A stretch of DNA of 64,000 bases from Drechmeria coniospora (lineage: Eukaryota > Ascomycota > Sordariomycetes > Hypocreales > Ophiocordycipitaceae). How positions within the stretch are numbered: the first letter of the stretch is position 1; every line of letters begins with the position of its first letter. Where the stretch lies: NCBI RefSeq assembly GCF_001625195.1, contig NC_054391.1, positions 620,001 through 684,000 on the forward strand, read 5' to 3'. A program made the translations under genes and the position numbers. Under the pieces are notes generated by a model. The model worked only from the letters and a program-made list of their open reading frames with translations. It was not told the DNA's origin and did not search any database. Shown here in pieces: positions 23,727-36,770 of the stretch.

Positions 23727-24867
23727 GGTTGTGCTGCGCCGTGCCGGGCTGAGGACGCGTTCCTCACCTCCCTGAGCGTTCAGGGGGATTGTTCGGTCGG
23801 TGCAAGTGGGGATGCGAGACTTTATACGTATTACATGGAAGCAAGCTGCCTGTCTACGTGCATGCACACAAAATTTGAGCTCGGAGAAGACAGGCAGCGA
23901 GGGTCGGCGACAAGCCGGCGACCGAGGCCGACGCTCCGTGTCGTGTTGTCACCCTTGGGGGCGAATATGCCGAGGCGGCATACCTACTCATCTAACCTCT
24001 CCGTTCAGTTTCCTGCGAGCTAACGATAGCATTTCAAGACCGAAAAGTCCGAACTTGGGCTCGATTTCCGTCTAGTGCAGCCACAGGGCATGGATATGAT
24101 GCATGCTAGCCGGCGATGTGGGACGATGGCGCTATCTTGATCATCTGATAACAAATTCCGCCAACGAGGGAGGAAAGCATTGGAGGGAAGAAACACGTTG
24201 CCTCCCCGGCCAGGAATGTTACTGTCATCTACCACACCCTCTTTCGTCAATACGTCTGGCGTTGGCACTGTGGTGGCCACGCAGGACACCAACAGCCCGC
24301 AATCTCCGGCTTCGCTTCGCTCGCATCTTGCAGCTATGCCACTCTGTATACAGCCTTTGCGACCGATGAGCCATTTCGCGTCCGGAAACGAAGTAGCACG
24401 TAGCTACTATTGACCTACACCTCTGTCGCAGATAGTACCATGGACAACAAAGCCGCCCGAGAGGGCAGAGAGCAGACCCCCTATACTTCGTGCTTTCATC
24501 TCATCCCTCATATCGTCACAGTTCCCAGCAAGTGGAACATGTCATCACGGCTTCAATTACGAGCCCCATGTTGGCGATGAAGAAAGCAACCCGTCGAGGG
24601 ACATACCTGGCCCCTTGCCGGCGCTGAAGCGGGCACATGCGCAATGGAAGGAAAGGGGAGGGGAAGTGGGGGTGGAACACTTGTACCGGCCATCTATCCT
24701 TCTTGTACTTTATAATACATGGAAATACCAATCGTCTCCTGGTCTCTGTCCAGGAGATCCGAATCAACAAATTGTGTCCTGGGTTGCCCGTCGGCCAACG
24801 TTAGCGTCGCCGGAGTTGCCGTAGTGGGGCCGTGTCCAGGGCCCGCTCAAGTCCGAAACGACGGCGG
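23727..24867. other. Intergenic, no gene seen
   Basis: Promoter side of the oxidoreductase and 3' side of the collagen-like gene. No recognisable coding region, and no tandem repeat of note. Confidence 0.45.
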
Positions 24868-26743
24868 CTAGATGGCGCCGAAGACGACGACGAGCGGACT
24901 CGCCCCGAACTGGCCACCACAGTAGTCCGTCGACGGTGCGTCAAAGTTGCAGAGGGTAGAACAGTGAAAGTCCATGCCGACGTAACGATAGTTGTAGGCG
25001 TTGAGCGCGTTTCCGCACGAGCACATCGACCTGCCCTCTGGACTGGTGCCGAGGGAAAAGTACAGCGTCCGACCGGCAGGCTGGTTGGCGCAGTAGGTGG
25101 CACAGTCATCGACCGAGGTAGTCAGCACCTTTTGCGCCGTGAACGGGGCGATGCCGTAATTGAGGTCCGGGTTGGCAACGTAGCAGCCGAGGTAGCCATA
25201 CGTCGACGTGTACTCGGCACCGCCCTCGGCACCGTCGGTTCCGTTCCGGCCCGCAGGACCAGCCTGGCCCGGGTCGCCCTTGTCCCCTTTGTCGCCCTTC
25301 TCGCCGGCTTGACCTTGTGCGCCCGTCGGTCCTTGGGCCCCGTCGGCTCCCTTTCGGCCCGCAGGACCAGCCTGGCCCTTGTCACCGGCCTGCCCTGGTG
25401 CGCCCGTCAGTCCCTGTGCGCCCGTCGCACCGTTGGCACCTGCTGGTCCTGGAGGGCCCTGAAAATGAATGAAAGTGCTGTTCCCGGATGCGCTGGGTGA
25501 ACCGTTCCGACCATGCCGACCATTCTGGCCGTGGATGCCGTTGATGCCGTTGATGCCGTTCTCGCCGTTCGCTCCATTCTCTCCCACTTTACCTGCTTCC
25601 CCAGGAGGCCCATCTCGGCCATCACGGCCATCACGTCCCGGAGGACCACTAGTGGAACCCCCCGGCGCTCCCGGCGCTCCCGGCGCTCCCGGGGCGGTGG
25701 CGACGACTGTCCCCGGAGCTGGACTGTCTGCAAGGCCAGCTAGGCCAGGGGTGTTGGGTCCTGGAGAGAGCAGTCTCGGTGCCCCTACTGCATGACCTTG
25801 AAGTGGCATGTGGGAATTAGCAGCGCCCGCAATGACCGCATGCTCCAAAAGCGGCCTCGAAGTACTGGCCTGCCCTGCCATGGCCCACGGGCTATTTCCG
25901 TCGGCAGACTTTGGCTCCGAAACGACCGGCAGGCCCGGCCAACTTGACGTTGATGCCCTAGCCGACCCGGCCGCACCCTCAAGTGGTGTATTCCGCACCA
26001 TGTCTGGGCCGGCGAGCAGCGCCCCCCTCGATGTGTCGGATGCGCCCGGTTCCACTCGTTCCGCCGATCGAAAGGAGCCTTCGTCGGCCGACGCGACGTT
26101 GATCATGATGGAGACGGGTGGGGAGCATTGAGCATCTAGGTCTGCATCAGCTCATCGCTGCCGTGCCTCGACGTCGAGTTGACTTACAGGAGGCGTACAC
26201 GAGCTCGACAGGGATGCAACCAGCCGGGGTACTCGTCGGGTGGAAGACGGCCACGATCGTATTGGACGTCGACAGACAAAAGGTAGCGCTTCCACCGGGG
26301 AACTGCGCATGCCTCCAGATCAGAACATTGCCAAACAGCTGAAATCCGTTGGCGATACTCTTGTTGGCACGCCTCGGGGCTGGATCCTCGACCAGGGGCT
26401 GCTGCTTGACCACGCCATCCGTGGCGACTAGTCGCTTGTCGGCGTAGAGCTGGTCTCCGACAAGCGAGAAAACGGTGGCGAGTTGACAGGAAGCGTGGAT
26501 GCCCTCGGGGCAGACAAATGGCGATGCGACACTCGTCCGCCGTTGTCGGCCCTTTCCCAAATCGAGCTGAAGTAGAAAGCGATCGGTGTCGACGGAGTGT
26601 CTGCGGGTCGCCGTGAGTCCAATACTATATGAATGAGGGACCTGCACTCACTGTGGCCAAGCAGCCTCTGCTGCGAGGGATCGGGACGGGACGGACGGAC
26701 GTAGGAGCTCGGCGAGCGCAACAAGTTCCGTCACGAACCTCAT
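24868..26743 (-). CDS. Fungal surface protein: DUF7908 - collagen-like - WSC domain
   Basis: Probable secreted or wall-anchored protein. Minus exons by my model are 26743-26652, 26600-26188 and 26141-24868, giving 592 residues. The start MRFVTELVALAELL could be a weak signal peptide. A DUF7908-like domain follows (about 30-170, with YADKRLV, NVLIWRHAQFPGGSATFC and VELVYAS). A Ser/Pro/Gly linker leads to two collagen-like Gly-X-Y tracts (about 340-480; GPPGRDGRDGRDG and GEKGDKGDKGDPGQ are parts) and a C-terminal cysteine-rich WSC-like domain (YGYLGCYV, DDCATYC, MCSCGNAL). The last intron is only 46 nt. Fungal collagens with such architecture occur in insect and nematode parasites as surface proteins; the role here is inferred. 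Exon 1 is the least certain part. Confidence 0.78.
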
Positions 26744-28446
26744 CGTTGCCCGTGCTCTTGAGAATGTCCTCGGTGCAGCGTACGCATGTGGCGAGAAAGG
26801 AAAATGACACAGAATGAGCGAGCGAGCGAGCGAGCGAGCAAAGGGCCGTGGCCACGGTGAAACCACGTGTTGTTGCCGGCAAATGTGGAACAAGGGATTT
26901 GTCGTTCTCCCCAGAGGTGGGCTGAGAAACTCTCTAGCAGGGGAATCCGAACGACTCTGGCGATGTCTTCTAAACGGGCGCGTTATTGGACAAGTGACAG
27001 GCAGCGTCCGAAAGCTGCTACGCCCAGAGACTCCGGGTTTGCCCAACCCCACGAGGACGCATTCTCAGCGTCGAAACGGGAATGCAAAGCCTTCCTCGGC
27101 AGGAAGAGTTAGCATTTGGTTCGAGAGATCCTTTCCTACCGTGTCGATCGTGCTCGAAGCCACGACCCTTCATTTTCGTCATTTTGGCTCACCGCTGTTG
27201 GCACATCGGCAGAGCATTCCCGCTCAGTGGAAAAGCGTCGAAAGACTTGGAATGAGGGTCGAGGGCGCCGCGTGAGCCGCGTGCGTGATGGACAAGCGTG
27301 GAGTTGTAAAGTGAGACTCCATGAGAGAAGGGCCGTGATGGCGCCGGCAACCTCGTCAGTGGCGCATAGCCCATGCTTTGGTCTCAATGCCATGTTTCCA
27401 GTGTCCTAGACTGAACGTGTGCTTGTACATGCATGTACGTCTTGCCAACGTCCCGTCCATGTTTGACTGAGAAGCCGTTCATGAGCAGCATTTGATGGTA
27501 TGCGGGAGTCGACGGCGACGGCGACGGCGACGACGATACTGCACTGTCAAGGCTGCTTTGACACTTCAAACGCTCATAAAATGACCGTGGTATTTTTTTT
27601 TTTTTTAATTCGCTGGTGAATGTGCAAACATCTTCGTATTGACACCATCTGTGGTCCTTGCCGTCATGTATTTCCGAGCTGCTTCCGTGGTGGTGGCTCT
27701 CGACGGCATCGATGTGCACAGCAACAAGGCAAGGCAACCGGTGTTCGACATAAGATGCCCGTCTCCAGTCATGTACAATGACTGCCTGCTTCGCCATCCA
27801 GGTAGATGTGATCCGGCTTGCGTCCGGCTTGCAAAATAAGCAGCATTTTCGCCACTAGTTCGTCTGTCCTGTCCATCATCGCAAGCCCGAAAGACTTTGT
27901 GAGCCACAACACATGCCGGTGACAGGCGGCAGATATGCTTCCGCTCCCTGTCATATGCCGTTTCCGACCAGGTGTGTCGAGGTTTTATGATATCCGTCTC
28001 TGTGGCACCCGTCAGACGACGACAGTCATCATGCCAAGCAGGCCCGAGATGCAAGGCCCGTCGCTCGTCGCCGATTCAGACGCAACCATTTGAGTGACGA
28101 AGCGGTCCTCCAAGAGACTTCTCCCAGCCATTTCCACTGCGCATAGACCAGGTCGCGCTGTCTGGAATGCCATGGAAGTGACTACCGTATCATCGAAGAG
28201 GCATGGAGGGCACACCCTGGCTCACCAGTTCGGAGAGTGGGAGCAGGGTAGAGAAAATTGGATTCGAAACATGTTGAGGAGCAGCATCGCCGGCCCGTAT
28301 AAATTCGCCGTCATATCCCCTCGGATCGGATGAATCCGCCCAAGACGGCAACCGATCTGAAAAAGCAGAAGAAGCATCAGTCCTTGCTCAAGCTCCAGAT
28401 ATACTCACTCACATACCATCAAAGGTCGTAGCGCATAAACGTCAAC
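26744..28446. other. Intergenic, no gene seen
   Basis: Contains a GAGC microsatellite (26815-26841) and a T14 run (27592-27605). Open frames are short and without recognisable domains. Confidence 0.45.
26815..26841. repeat. GAGC microsatellite
   Basis: Six tandem GCGA/GAGC units upstream of the collagen-like gene. Confidence 0.9.
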
Positions 28447-28832
28447 ATGCTCTGCCACTCCATCACCAAAGCTGCCACAACGGTTCTCGTCGCCTTTGCT
28501 GTCGGGGCCAACGCCTTCACCACTCCCTGCATCTACCAGCAGTACAAGTGTGGCTACAACTTGATTGCCAACCAAGGTTCGTCGTACCGTCGAGGCAACC
28601 GTCCCGACAACCATGTCAATTCGGCTCACCGTTTGTCAAAGTATACACCGACGCAGAGCTGACGGCCGCCGTCAACACGACGGGGCCGATCCCGCCGATC
28701 GAGTCGAACCAGCTGCTCCAGGTTCTCTACCGCTGCATCGACACTAATGGCGCCATTGCCGGAAACTCGTACTGCATCAGCGGTTGCATCTCCATGCCCG
28801 GCAACGATGCCAACGATCAGTGCGCCATGTAA
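28447..28832 (+). CDS. Small secreted six-cysteine protein
   Basis: Secreted protein of unknown function. Exons are 28447-28576 and 28642-28832, giving 106 residues. A signal peptide covers about 1-23 (hydrophobic TTVLVAFAVGANA, cut after ANA). The mature part of about 83 residues has six cysteines at 28, 35, 75, 88, 92 and 104. It begins FTTPCIYQQYKCGYNL and ends DANDQCAM. The single 65-nt GT-AG intron joins ANQ to VYTDAELTAAV. Hypocrealean relatives with the same CxYQQYxCGY start are known to me only as hypothetical proteins. The gene stands alone, with no neighbour within 1 kb. Effector or cell-surface roles are possible but not shown. Confidence 0.78.
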
Positions 28833-29846
28833 GCGTCGAAGACGGTGTCGCTCGAGAACGCAGCTATGGCTCGCCGATTCCAACGATGGTTACCGATCGG
28901 AGTCGTGCCTCGCCGGCTGAAATATAACAGAGGCAAGGCAGAGCGAGAAGAATATCGAAGGGCCGCCCGCCTCTGGTTCACGTTGATTTTATCTTTTGGG
29001 ACGAGGAGTTGGACAGAACGGAAATCGAATGGAGACCAAACGAGGCTCTCCGAGGGGAGGTGAATCTGCTTTTGTGTGTCTTTCTTTTCTGCTTTTATTT
29101 TCGGGGTTGGGTCCCCAGATCTTCTGAGAAGTATTTGCGTCCTCGTTGAATCCAACCAGTATCCCGCCTCCAGTCGATTTGTCTGACTGCGTTCATCGTC
29201 GTCGAACTTTTCCTCTGCAGGTCCTATCATCATAGGAACGCTCCAGGGCTGTGATGAACTCGCGGTCGAAGGAACAATCATGTCAATAATGTAAAGGAAG
29301 CACACAAAGAGCTCGGCAACGACTTGCAGGTGACTTTGATGATGAACCATGCGGTCGTAGGTGGATGATGATGAATCGGTGTAGACGAGGCAAGATCACA
29401 GGAGGGCTTTCTTGAGTTTGTATGGAGTACCTGATGTTGTGCACTGTGCACTGTGCTGTCAGGACAACTGATAATGTGCTACTGGTAATACAGAGTACAC
29501 GGTACTGCACATGCACATACTGTATAGCTGTTAGCCAAGTCCATGAAACATGCAAGTAATACTCCGCACTCCGTACACGTACAGTACGAATACTGTAAAT
29601 ACTTGTATCCTTATCAGCACTTCGATTACGGAGTATTATTATTGCTTCCGGTAAAGTCTCAGCACGCCAGCATGAGATCAATCGGCACGTGACCTGAGGC
29701 GAGGGACACTTTGTTCAGATCGTTTTGGTTGGTTCATCAAGAGGGAAGGGAGTAGCACTACTCCTTCAATCCCCCATATTGTATTATGTATTATTTTACT
29801 CATTAAGAATGCCAAAGAACGGCTTAAAACGCTCGAATCATTCGCC
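28833..29846. other. Intergenic, no gene seen
   Basis: A/T-richer than coding DNA. Short motifs of the ACTCCGTAC/TACGGAGTA kind occur at 29560-29640. No gene. Confidence 0.45.
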
Positions 29847-31014
29847 TCATGCGGGCCCTCGCTTCAGAAGCGACTTGCACGCCGACCACGATGTCACGCC
29901 GTAGATGATGGCGTTCCAGAAGCCCTGTAGCGGCAGAACGGCAGCTCCCATGAAGTGCAGCACGACGCTGGTCTCGCCGGGATTGACCATGGAGTACAGA
30001 CGGTTCGCGCTCGACGGGATCCAGGTGATGAGGATGACGATGAAGAACAGCAGCGCGCACCGGGTGTACTGCCAGGCCGCGCGGTTGACGGCGCGCGTTC
30101 CTTGACGAGGCTTCTTGGGCGCCCGCTGCCCCTTCTCCGCCGACGACATGGACTTGGCCGAGGCTTCGTGGCCGACCATGTCGAAGCCGACGCCGTCGTG
30201 CGTGACCGTCACCTCGGTCGTCTTGCTCACCGTGTTGGCCATGTTGTTGGACGACATGTTGGCGTTGGAATCCTGCACCTTCATGAGCTGTCGGCGCTTC
30301 TTGTAGATGGTGGCACCCGAGCGGACGTAGATGGCCAGCGTGATGAGGATGAGCGCCCTGTCGGGAGATGACTCGTCAGCGACGGCACGAAGAAACGGTC
30401 GCGCGGGGGGTGTCGAGGAGAGCGGGCACTTACCAGATGGGTCCGTAGAAGGTGGCGATGCGCAGGTAGCCGAACTCGGGTGTGATCCAGCACCAGAGGA
30501 TGGCGGAGCCGTAAATCCTGTGGCCTTGTTCGTTCCTGACGAAGATGTAGGTGATGGCGGGAATCATGGGCACGAGGTAGCAGACGAGAAAGTAGGGCAC
30601 GTCCAGCCTCCTCAGCCGCTCGGCGTCGAATCGGTGGTAGAAGGTGAGGTAGACGTTGACGGCCATGGCCGTCGTCCAGAAGACGTCGGAGGCGACGAAG
30701 CTGTGCGCGATGGTTAGTCGAGGCGGCGGACGAAGCGAGCGGAAGCGGGCGACTTACGCCTGAAGCATGGCGGCCTGGAACTGGCAGCCGAACGAGTCGG
30801 GCATGTCGACGACGCCGACGAGGAGGTAGCTGGAGCTGGCGAAGACGTTGGCGAAGGAGGCGAAGAAGACCATGCGATTGATGGGCTTGTGGAAGGCCTT
30901 GCAGAGGGAAAAGGTGGAGATGATGAAGGCGCATCCGATGAGCGAGAGGATCGCGGATGCCTGCTGGACGTGGGTGATGGTCGTCACCAGCTCGGGCGTG
31001 AGACCGTCTGCCAT
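29847..31014 (-). CDS. G-protein-coupled receptor, fungal cAMP-receptor-like class
   Basis: Seven-transmembrane receptor of the Dictyostelium cAR-like class (fungal GPR-type, class V). Minus exons are 31014-30758, 30700-30434 and 30357-29847, giving 344 residues. Seven hydrophobic segments can be counted, starting with HVQQASAILSLIGCAFII and SNRMVFFASF-like segments. A large intracellular loop after TM5 (residues about 195-260) is charged and serine-rich. The final segments read YTRCALLFFIVILITWIPS and FWNAIIYGVTSWSACK. An upstream ATG at 31170 would add 52 residues with a hydrophobic start; I prefer the MADGLTPELV start because it matches relatives in form. The ligand is unknown; these receptors couple to G-alpha and cAMP signalling. 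Confidence 0.87.
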
Positions 31015-32367
31015 GTTTGCTTTCGGAGGCCGCTCGTTCTCGTCGTGTGTGCTCGTGCGTACGTTGGTGATGCCGAAGCCGAAGGCGAAAGCAAAGCCGT
31101 GGGCGGCGAGTGCGGAGAAGGAGAGGAGAGGGAAAAGAATGACAAAGGGTCGGAGGATGAACGAACGCAAAAGCCTGTCGCGGATGACGATGACGATAAT
31201 CGTTGATGGACGAAGATCAGGACCGGGTGCGAGGCCTTGGCGATATATATCAACTTTCCCACTTGTTGGGTTTTGCCTATGGAGAAGGGGGAGGCAGTAC
31301 TAGAGGGGGGGGTAGGGGATTGCTCAGGTTGCGACAACGTTGTCGCCGGCCAATATGATACACGGTTTTCCGCTGCCAGAAACGAAACCGATTCCTTCGT
31401 TTGCCGGAGCCGTCCTCGCTGCCCGCACTTCCCCGGGTTTGCGTTTCATTCATCCGCACGGAGTAGCGGCCGGCCCTGTTTCCAATCTACCGTGCTAGTG
31501 TTAGTCTGTCGCGGGGATGGTGTTTGGCAATGAGATGAAATTTCCTATTTGGGAAATGGGGAGAGCTGGGGCTCCTCTTATTCGCCCAATGACTTTTGCT
31601 TGATTGGCCAATCCGTCCCCACTTGCGTTGTCATGCTGTTCTCCACCTCATTGGCCAGCCATGGTCACGTGTATAGCTGTCAATCGCGAACGCGTCCAAA
31701 AGGGGAATAGCGGCCATGGGGTTTCCCCTGACGCTTGAATGCATCCTCAACTTCGAACAAGTCATTATACGAGCGCGGTTGCACACGCATGGCACCCCAA
31801 GCCAGCGAGCTAGCACTCCCGTCAAGTGCGCATGTGAGGAAACCAAAGCGGAGCGTTTGCGTCCCCGCTGTTTGTTCCGAATGTTTGTCCCGAATGCTTC
31901 TCCATCTCACCATGTAGTGCGGTGTGCGGTACGGCGCTGGCCCCCTCGGCGTCTCGCGTAGCAAGGTCGGCAGCGGCCGTGGGTTGCATCGAGCACCTGC
32001 GGTATGGGGAGGCCCCCCGACGCGCGAACCGACGACACTACCCGGTGGGGCGGTAGAGAAGATGCATGCAGTCGACATGGCCGTGACGCTGAAAACTTAA
32101 TTGCTGCTGCATGCACGTCGGTTCGTTCGTCGTAGGACGTAGCTTCAGAGTGGCGCAGGCGGCATGCGTCGTGCGGCCCGAGGCGCGATCCAAGAGAGAT
32201 TCGTTCGGTGCAAATAGTATTACTCTAATGATAATTCTACTCGTCAATCGTGATGCGCTTCGTCCGGGAGCCAACCCGTGGCAAGGAATCAAACGCGTCT
32301 CAGGCAGCGAGACGGCCGCCCAAGGCGCACCCCCCCCTCGTCGGGCGGCTCGACCGAGCGACTCGGC
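31015..32367. other. Intergenic, GPCR promoter and desaturase 3' side
   Basis: No gene is seen. Two CCAAT boxes lie close together (ATTGGCCAAT at about 31602-31611). Purine-rich runs are present near 31287-31318. Confidence 0.45.
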
Positions 32368-34703
32368 CTAGTGCAAGCCGCTCTCGCCCGTGGCGGCCAT
32401 GTACTTTTGGCAGTTGACGAGAATCTTGACCTGGTCGCTGACGTCGTTGAGGCGGCCGAGCACCTTTTTGTTCCCGTCGACGAAGCCGAGGATCGAGTAG
32501 GGGATGCCCGTCTCGGCGCAAAACTCCTTGACGAGGGCCTGGACGCGGCGGAGGTTGTGGCGGGGCAGGCGAGGGAACAGGTGGTGGACGGCCTGGAACT
32601 GCAGGCCGCCGTGGATCCAGTCCAGCCAGGCGGGGCAGTCGACGTCCATGGTGGTGCGGAGCTGACGCTGGGGGAACGACTCGACCTCGCCGAGGTCCGA
32701 CGTGGACATGCCCCAGTGGGAGAGGGTGATCTGGACGTGCAGCGGCATGGTGATGACGTGCGAGACGAGGACGAAGGCGACGCGCGTCGGCCAGTCGGGC
32801 AGGGTGCGGAGGAGCAGCAGGTAGCCGAAGAGGAACCAGTAGCAGGCCATGAAGGCCATCTCCGTCGGGCGGATCCACCAGGCCTTGCTGCTGCCGAGGC
32901 CCGAGGACCTCGATGACAGGACGTGCAGCCAGGAGAGGAGGTAGAGGTTGAAGCGGGCGATGCCCATGACGGGGTAGTACGTGTACTTTTGGTAGGGCAC
33001 CAGCAGCTCCGAGGCCTTGTCCCAGACGAAGACGAAGCCGTTGTAGTACGACGAGCGGAGCGACTTGAAGAAGGAGGGGCACGTGGCGAAGAGGGGCAGG
33101 TTCTGGATGTCGGGGTCGTGCTCGGGTTGGTTGGTGATGAGGTGGTGGACGTTGTGGCTGCTCTTCCACCAGCCGATGGAGAGGCCGCAGCAGAAGTCGG
33201 CGATGAACATGCCGATGAGCGTGTCGGCGACGAAGTTTTGCGTGATGGCGCGGTGGCCGGCGTCGTGGGCCGTGAACATGATCTGATGCTGCACGACGGG
33301 GCGCGTCAGCAGGACGACGGGGAGGGAGGGAGGGGGCGGGTGCGGGCAGACGAACCCAGAACAAGCCGAGGAAGACGGCTGAAGTCAGGTACCACTGGTG
33401 GCAGAGGAAGGCGAGGAAGAGGCCGAAGAGGGTGAGGTAGCGCGTCATCTCCTTGGCGTACTGCAGGTAGGGGCAGCTGTAGAGGCCTTCGTCGCTGATG
33501 CGTTGGTGGAGGGCCATGTACTTGGCCGCGATGTCCTCCTGGACGGCGGGATCGAGGGAGGGATACTCGTGCAGGTCGAGGTGCCTACCCTGCTGCACGG
33601 CCCACTCGGTGTACTCTTGCGGCGAGAGGCCGGCCCTGCCTCTGGGGGCCGGCTGCTTCTCGACGTCGTTGAGAGGATCGCCGGATATGTGACCGATGCG
33701 CGAGGGGCTGCCGCGAGGCGTGGCGCGGCGGGAGCAGGCGGGCTTCGGCTGGCATGCGGTGCCGAAGCCTTGGTCGCAGCGCGGGCTCAGACCGCCGGTC
33801 GGGGTGCCGACGTCGACGAGGGGGCTGTCGGGCAGGGCCTCCTTCTCGGCCGCGTGCCATGCAGGGTCCGACGCGGTGTCCGAAGCGGCCGGCTTGTCGA
33901 GCTGGTCTCGGACTTGATAGGTGCCTCCCCGGATGGGCGGTGTCCTATTGGTCCACGGACCCATCGGCTTCCGACCGATCCGGTACGCTTTCATGGTCTT
34001 CAAGGTTGCCGCCGAATGATAGCTGCAGAAAAGAGGTGTTAGCATCGGCATTGTTCCATGCGGCCGGTCGAGCACGAGGAATATGATAGGGTCGTCGACG
34101 CAGCGAGGCAAGCCATGTCTCGGGCCGGCCAGGAACGTGGTTGGGAATATGGCAGCCCCAACGGGCCATTTGGAGTGGAAATTTTTAAGCTTATTCACAG
34201 AGCCGCTGGAGCGAAGCATTCTCTACTTGCATCCCGCACACCTGTTTTTCTCCTTTTTTTTTTCTTTCTTTTTTTCCTTGTTTCCCCCATTTTTTGCTTT
34301 TCTCTTGACAAACGGGCTCCAGTACGGGCTCCAGCATGCATGCATGCATGGCCGGACCGGACCGGACCGGACCAGATGGGCGACCAGGGAAGGACAAAAG
34401 AGGAGGGGAGAAGAGGGGAGGGGAGAAGAGGGGAGAGGAGGAGAGAGGAGGGGGGAGGAGGGGGAGGATTGGGGGGAGAGGGAGTCTTTACGAGGTGATT
34501 TCGTTGGTGGCATCTCTGCCGACCATGTGCAGGATGGCGAGGCTGCCTCCCGGGTGCGTGGGGAGCCAGGAGTTGAGGCGCAGGACAAAGTCTTGGAAGA
34601 TGACGACGACGTCGCCGTTGGCAATCATGGCATCGACCGTCTCGGGGGAGATGATCTGATCACGATCGGCCTTGCCGACGAACGAGGCCATCGAGGCGGC
34701 CAT
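32368..34703 (-). CDS. Delta-8 sphingolipid desaturase, cytochrome b5 fusion
   Basis: ER membrane enzyme that introduces the delta-8 double bond into the long-chain base of fungal glucosylceramides. Minus exons are 34703-34492, 34022-33356 and 33288-32368, giving 599 residues. The N-terminal cytochrome b5 domain has HPGG with heme His50; the second heme ligand His73 lies in SYHSA, whose codons are joined by splicing the first intron. A low-complexity linker follows, then membrane segments and the three histidine boxes: HDAGH (301-305), HNVHH (338-342) and QAVHH (about 527), the last with Gln in place of His as in front-end desaturases. Intron 1 is 469 nt, with pyrimidine- and purine-rich tracts. 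The family assignment to delta-8 follows the overall resemblance. Confidence 0.9.
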
Positions 34704-36539
34704 GGCGCTCAGGCTGTGTTTCTCGACCGAGGAATCGTCCGGGCCGTCGTTGCCCTCTACCGTGAGCGATGAGCGGGGGTGTCGGTCGGTGCGAAGGAGA
34801 CGGGTGATGGTGAAGCAGCGCCGTGGCACTCTGCCATCGGAGACTGGAGAGGACGGCTGGCGATGCTCGATTCGAAGGCGCCAAACGGAATGGCGAGGCG
34901 GACGGGCGGGCAAGAGAATGAAGGGTTGACGATGTCGCTGGGAAAGCGGGCGCAGGAAAGAGAGGGGGGGGGATAATTTTAATGCAGATATAGGCAAGGA
35001 CAGCAAGTGCGAACGGCAAGCCGCAGAGCAGGAAGAGGAGCAGAGGAAGTAGGCAAGTACGGAGAAGGTAATTAAGCAGGCACGAGTACAATGTAAGGAG
35101 CAGGTGCGCGTTGGTGCACGGCGCATGCGTCGGGCAGAGGGCTCCTGCCAGATCCCACACGACGACGACTGGACGGGCAGGCATTACCAACGGATGCCCC
35201 GTATCCGCGTATCGAGCACCAATGGGCTCGCTTCGCCTGACGGTGACCCACGGCAGCGACGACCGGCCCATGCTTGGCCCTCGCTCGTTGGCACGGAGTC
35301 GAGTGCGTTTACGGGTTATGCGAGCAAGTACCACTTGGCAGGCACAGCACAGCCGCAAGTACAGATACACAGGCGCGCGCAGGGAAGCGCCGCACGTCGC
35401 CGTACCTGTACGTGGACCGGACTCGCTCGCAGGTACGTGTACAAGCACGCCTACGGTGCCCTCTCGCCAAGCTCCGGCAGGGGATGAATGAGTCGTGGTG
35501 GTGGAGGAACAATGGAGCGAGCGAACCAAGGACGCGTGACGAGCGCACCGACTCGTGCCGCAGAGCAACAAGATTTCTCAGGGTAGGAGTATGGATTAGC
35601 ACTAGCACGGCCAGCAATCACACGCACCTGCACCGTGGCTGTACTGTGCTCACAGAACTGTACACGTACCTGCTTGCGTGTGCTGCAAGTAAAGAGGTAC
35701 TCAGTACACGGTGCGGGATGTGTCAGGGGCCGCCAGCGGCTCGCGGCCAGAGCGAAATCTCTTTGCCGCATGAACGGCTGGCCTAGCCGCATCAAGGGTG
35801 GATGGCCTTTTAGCGTGAAATCGGAAGGAAATCGTACGGTCGACGGAAGACGACGAAGCGGACGGCTGATGGATAGAGGCACGCAGGCCGAAGGCGAAAT
35901 GCACCCACGAGGAGGCTGAGCCGGCTCGGGCGGCTCGAGCAAGAATCTCTCGAGGCCGCGAAGAATGACAGCGCCGGCGGGCGAGAGGGCAGACGAGCGA
36001 AACGGGTGCGTTTCAGTCCGAGTCGTCGTGCCTCCATTCATCACCGGTGAGGACAGCCGAGAGCCGGGTGCCCGCAAGCGTAGGGGTCTCTCCTCTGGGC
36101 GCCAGGAACCGCGCGTCGGGGACGAGAAAAAAGTGCCCCCAAGTAGTCGGACGCTGGTGCCTCGCAATGTACACCCGCGGTAGTGACCAGTAGGCCAGTA
36201 CTCGGCGCCTGCGGGGGTCAGTGCACGACGAACCGGCCACCGAGTACCAGTACATGGTCGATGGAGCTTGTACGGGGAGGCGGCTGGTATGTGTACATGT
36301 ACCATTTCGGCACCGTGGGTTCCTACCTATCGAACGGTACCTATGCGGGACCTGCATTTCAGGGTCCTCGTCCTGGAACGGCCCCACTCGCCATCGACTG
36401 GCTACCGGTACGGAGTAGTGTGCCTACCTTGTCGACGTACTGTAGTAGAACTGCTGCGCCACCAGCCCACGACTGCGCCCGCTGCCATTTCCGTTTGAGC
36501 TTGAGAAGGGCCCCCGGCCAATGTGCCAGGGCGGTACGA

Positions 36540-36770
36540 AGTAATATCACCACACCTGCGGAGTGCGCGTACAGTAAGTATACTGTGCGTACTGTAATCA
36601 CTGGCCACCAACACAGCACTAGGTGTACGGCCACGGTGCGCTACGGAGTGCATACGGAGTGCGCGTACAGTAAGTACTTACTCCGTACTTACTGTGCGTA
36701 CTGTAATTGCTGGCTACCAACACAGCACTAGGTGTACGGTCACGGTGCGTTACGGAGTGCATATGCGTGG
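36540..36770. repeat. Two-copy imperfect tandem repeat (about 115 bp)
   Basis: Copies of about 115 bp share GGAGTGCGCGTACAGTAAGTA, TGTGCGTACTGTAAT and CAACACAGCACTAGGTGTAC at corresponding places (near 36556 and 36657 onward). Confidence 0.75.

Noticed and set aside
31015..31170. Upstream ATG extension of the GPCR with a hydrophobic start
   Set aside because: Possible signal sequence, but relatives of this receptor class begin close to the MADGLTPELV start; left as an alternative.
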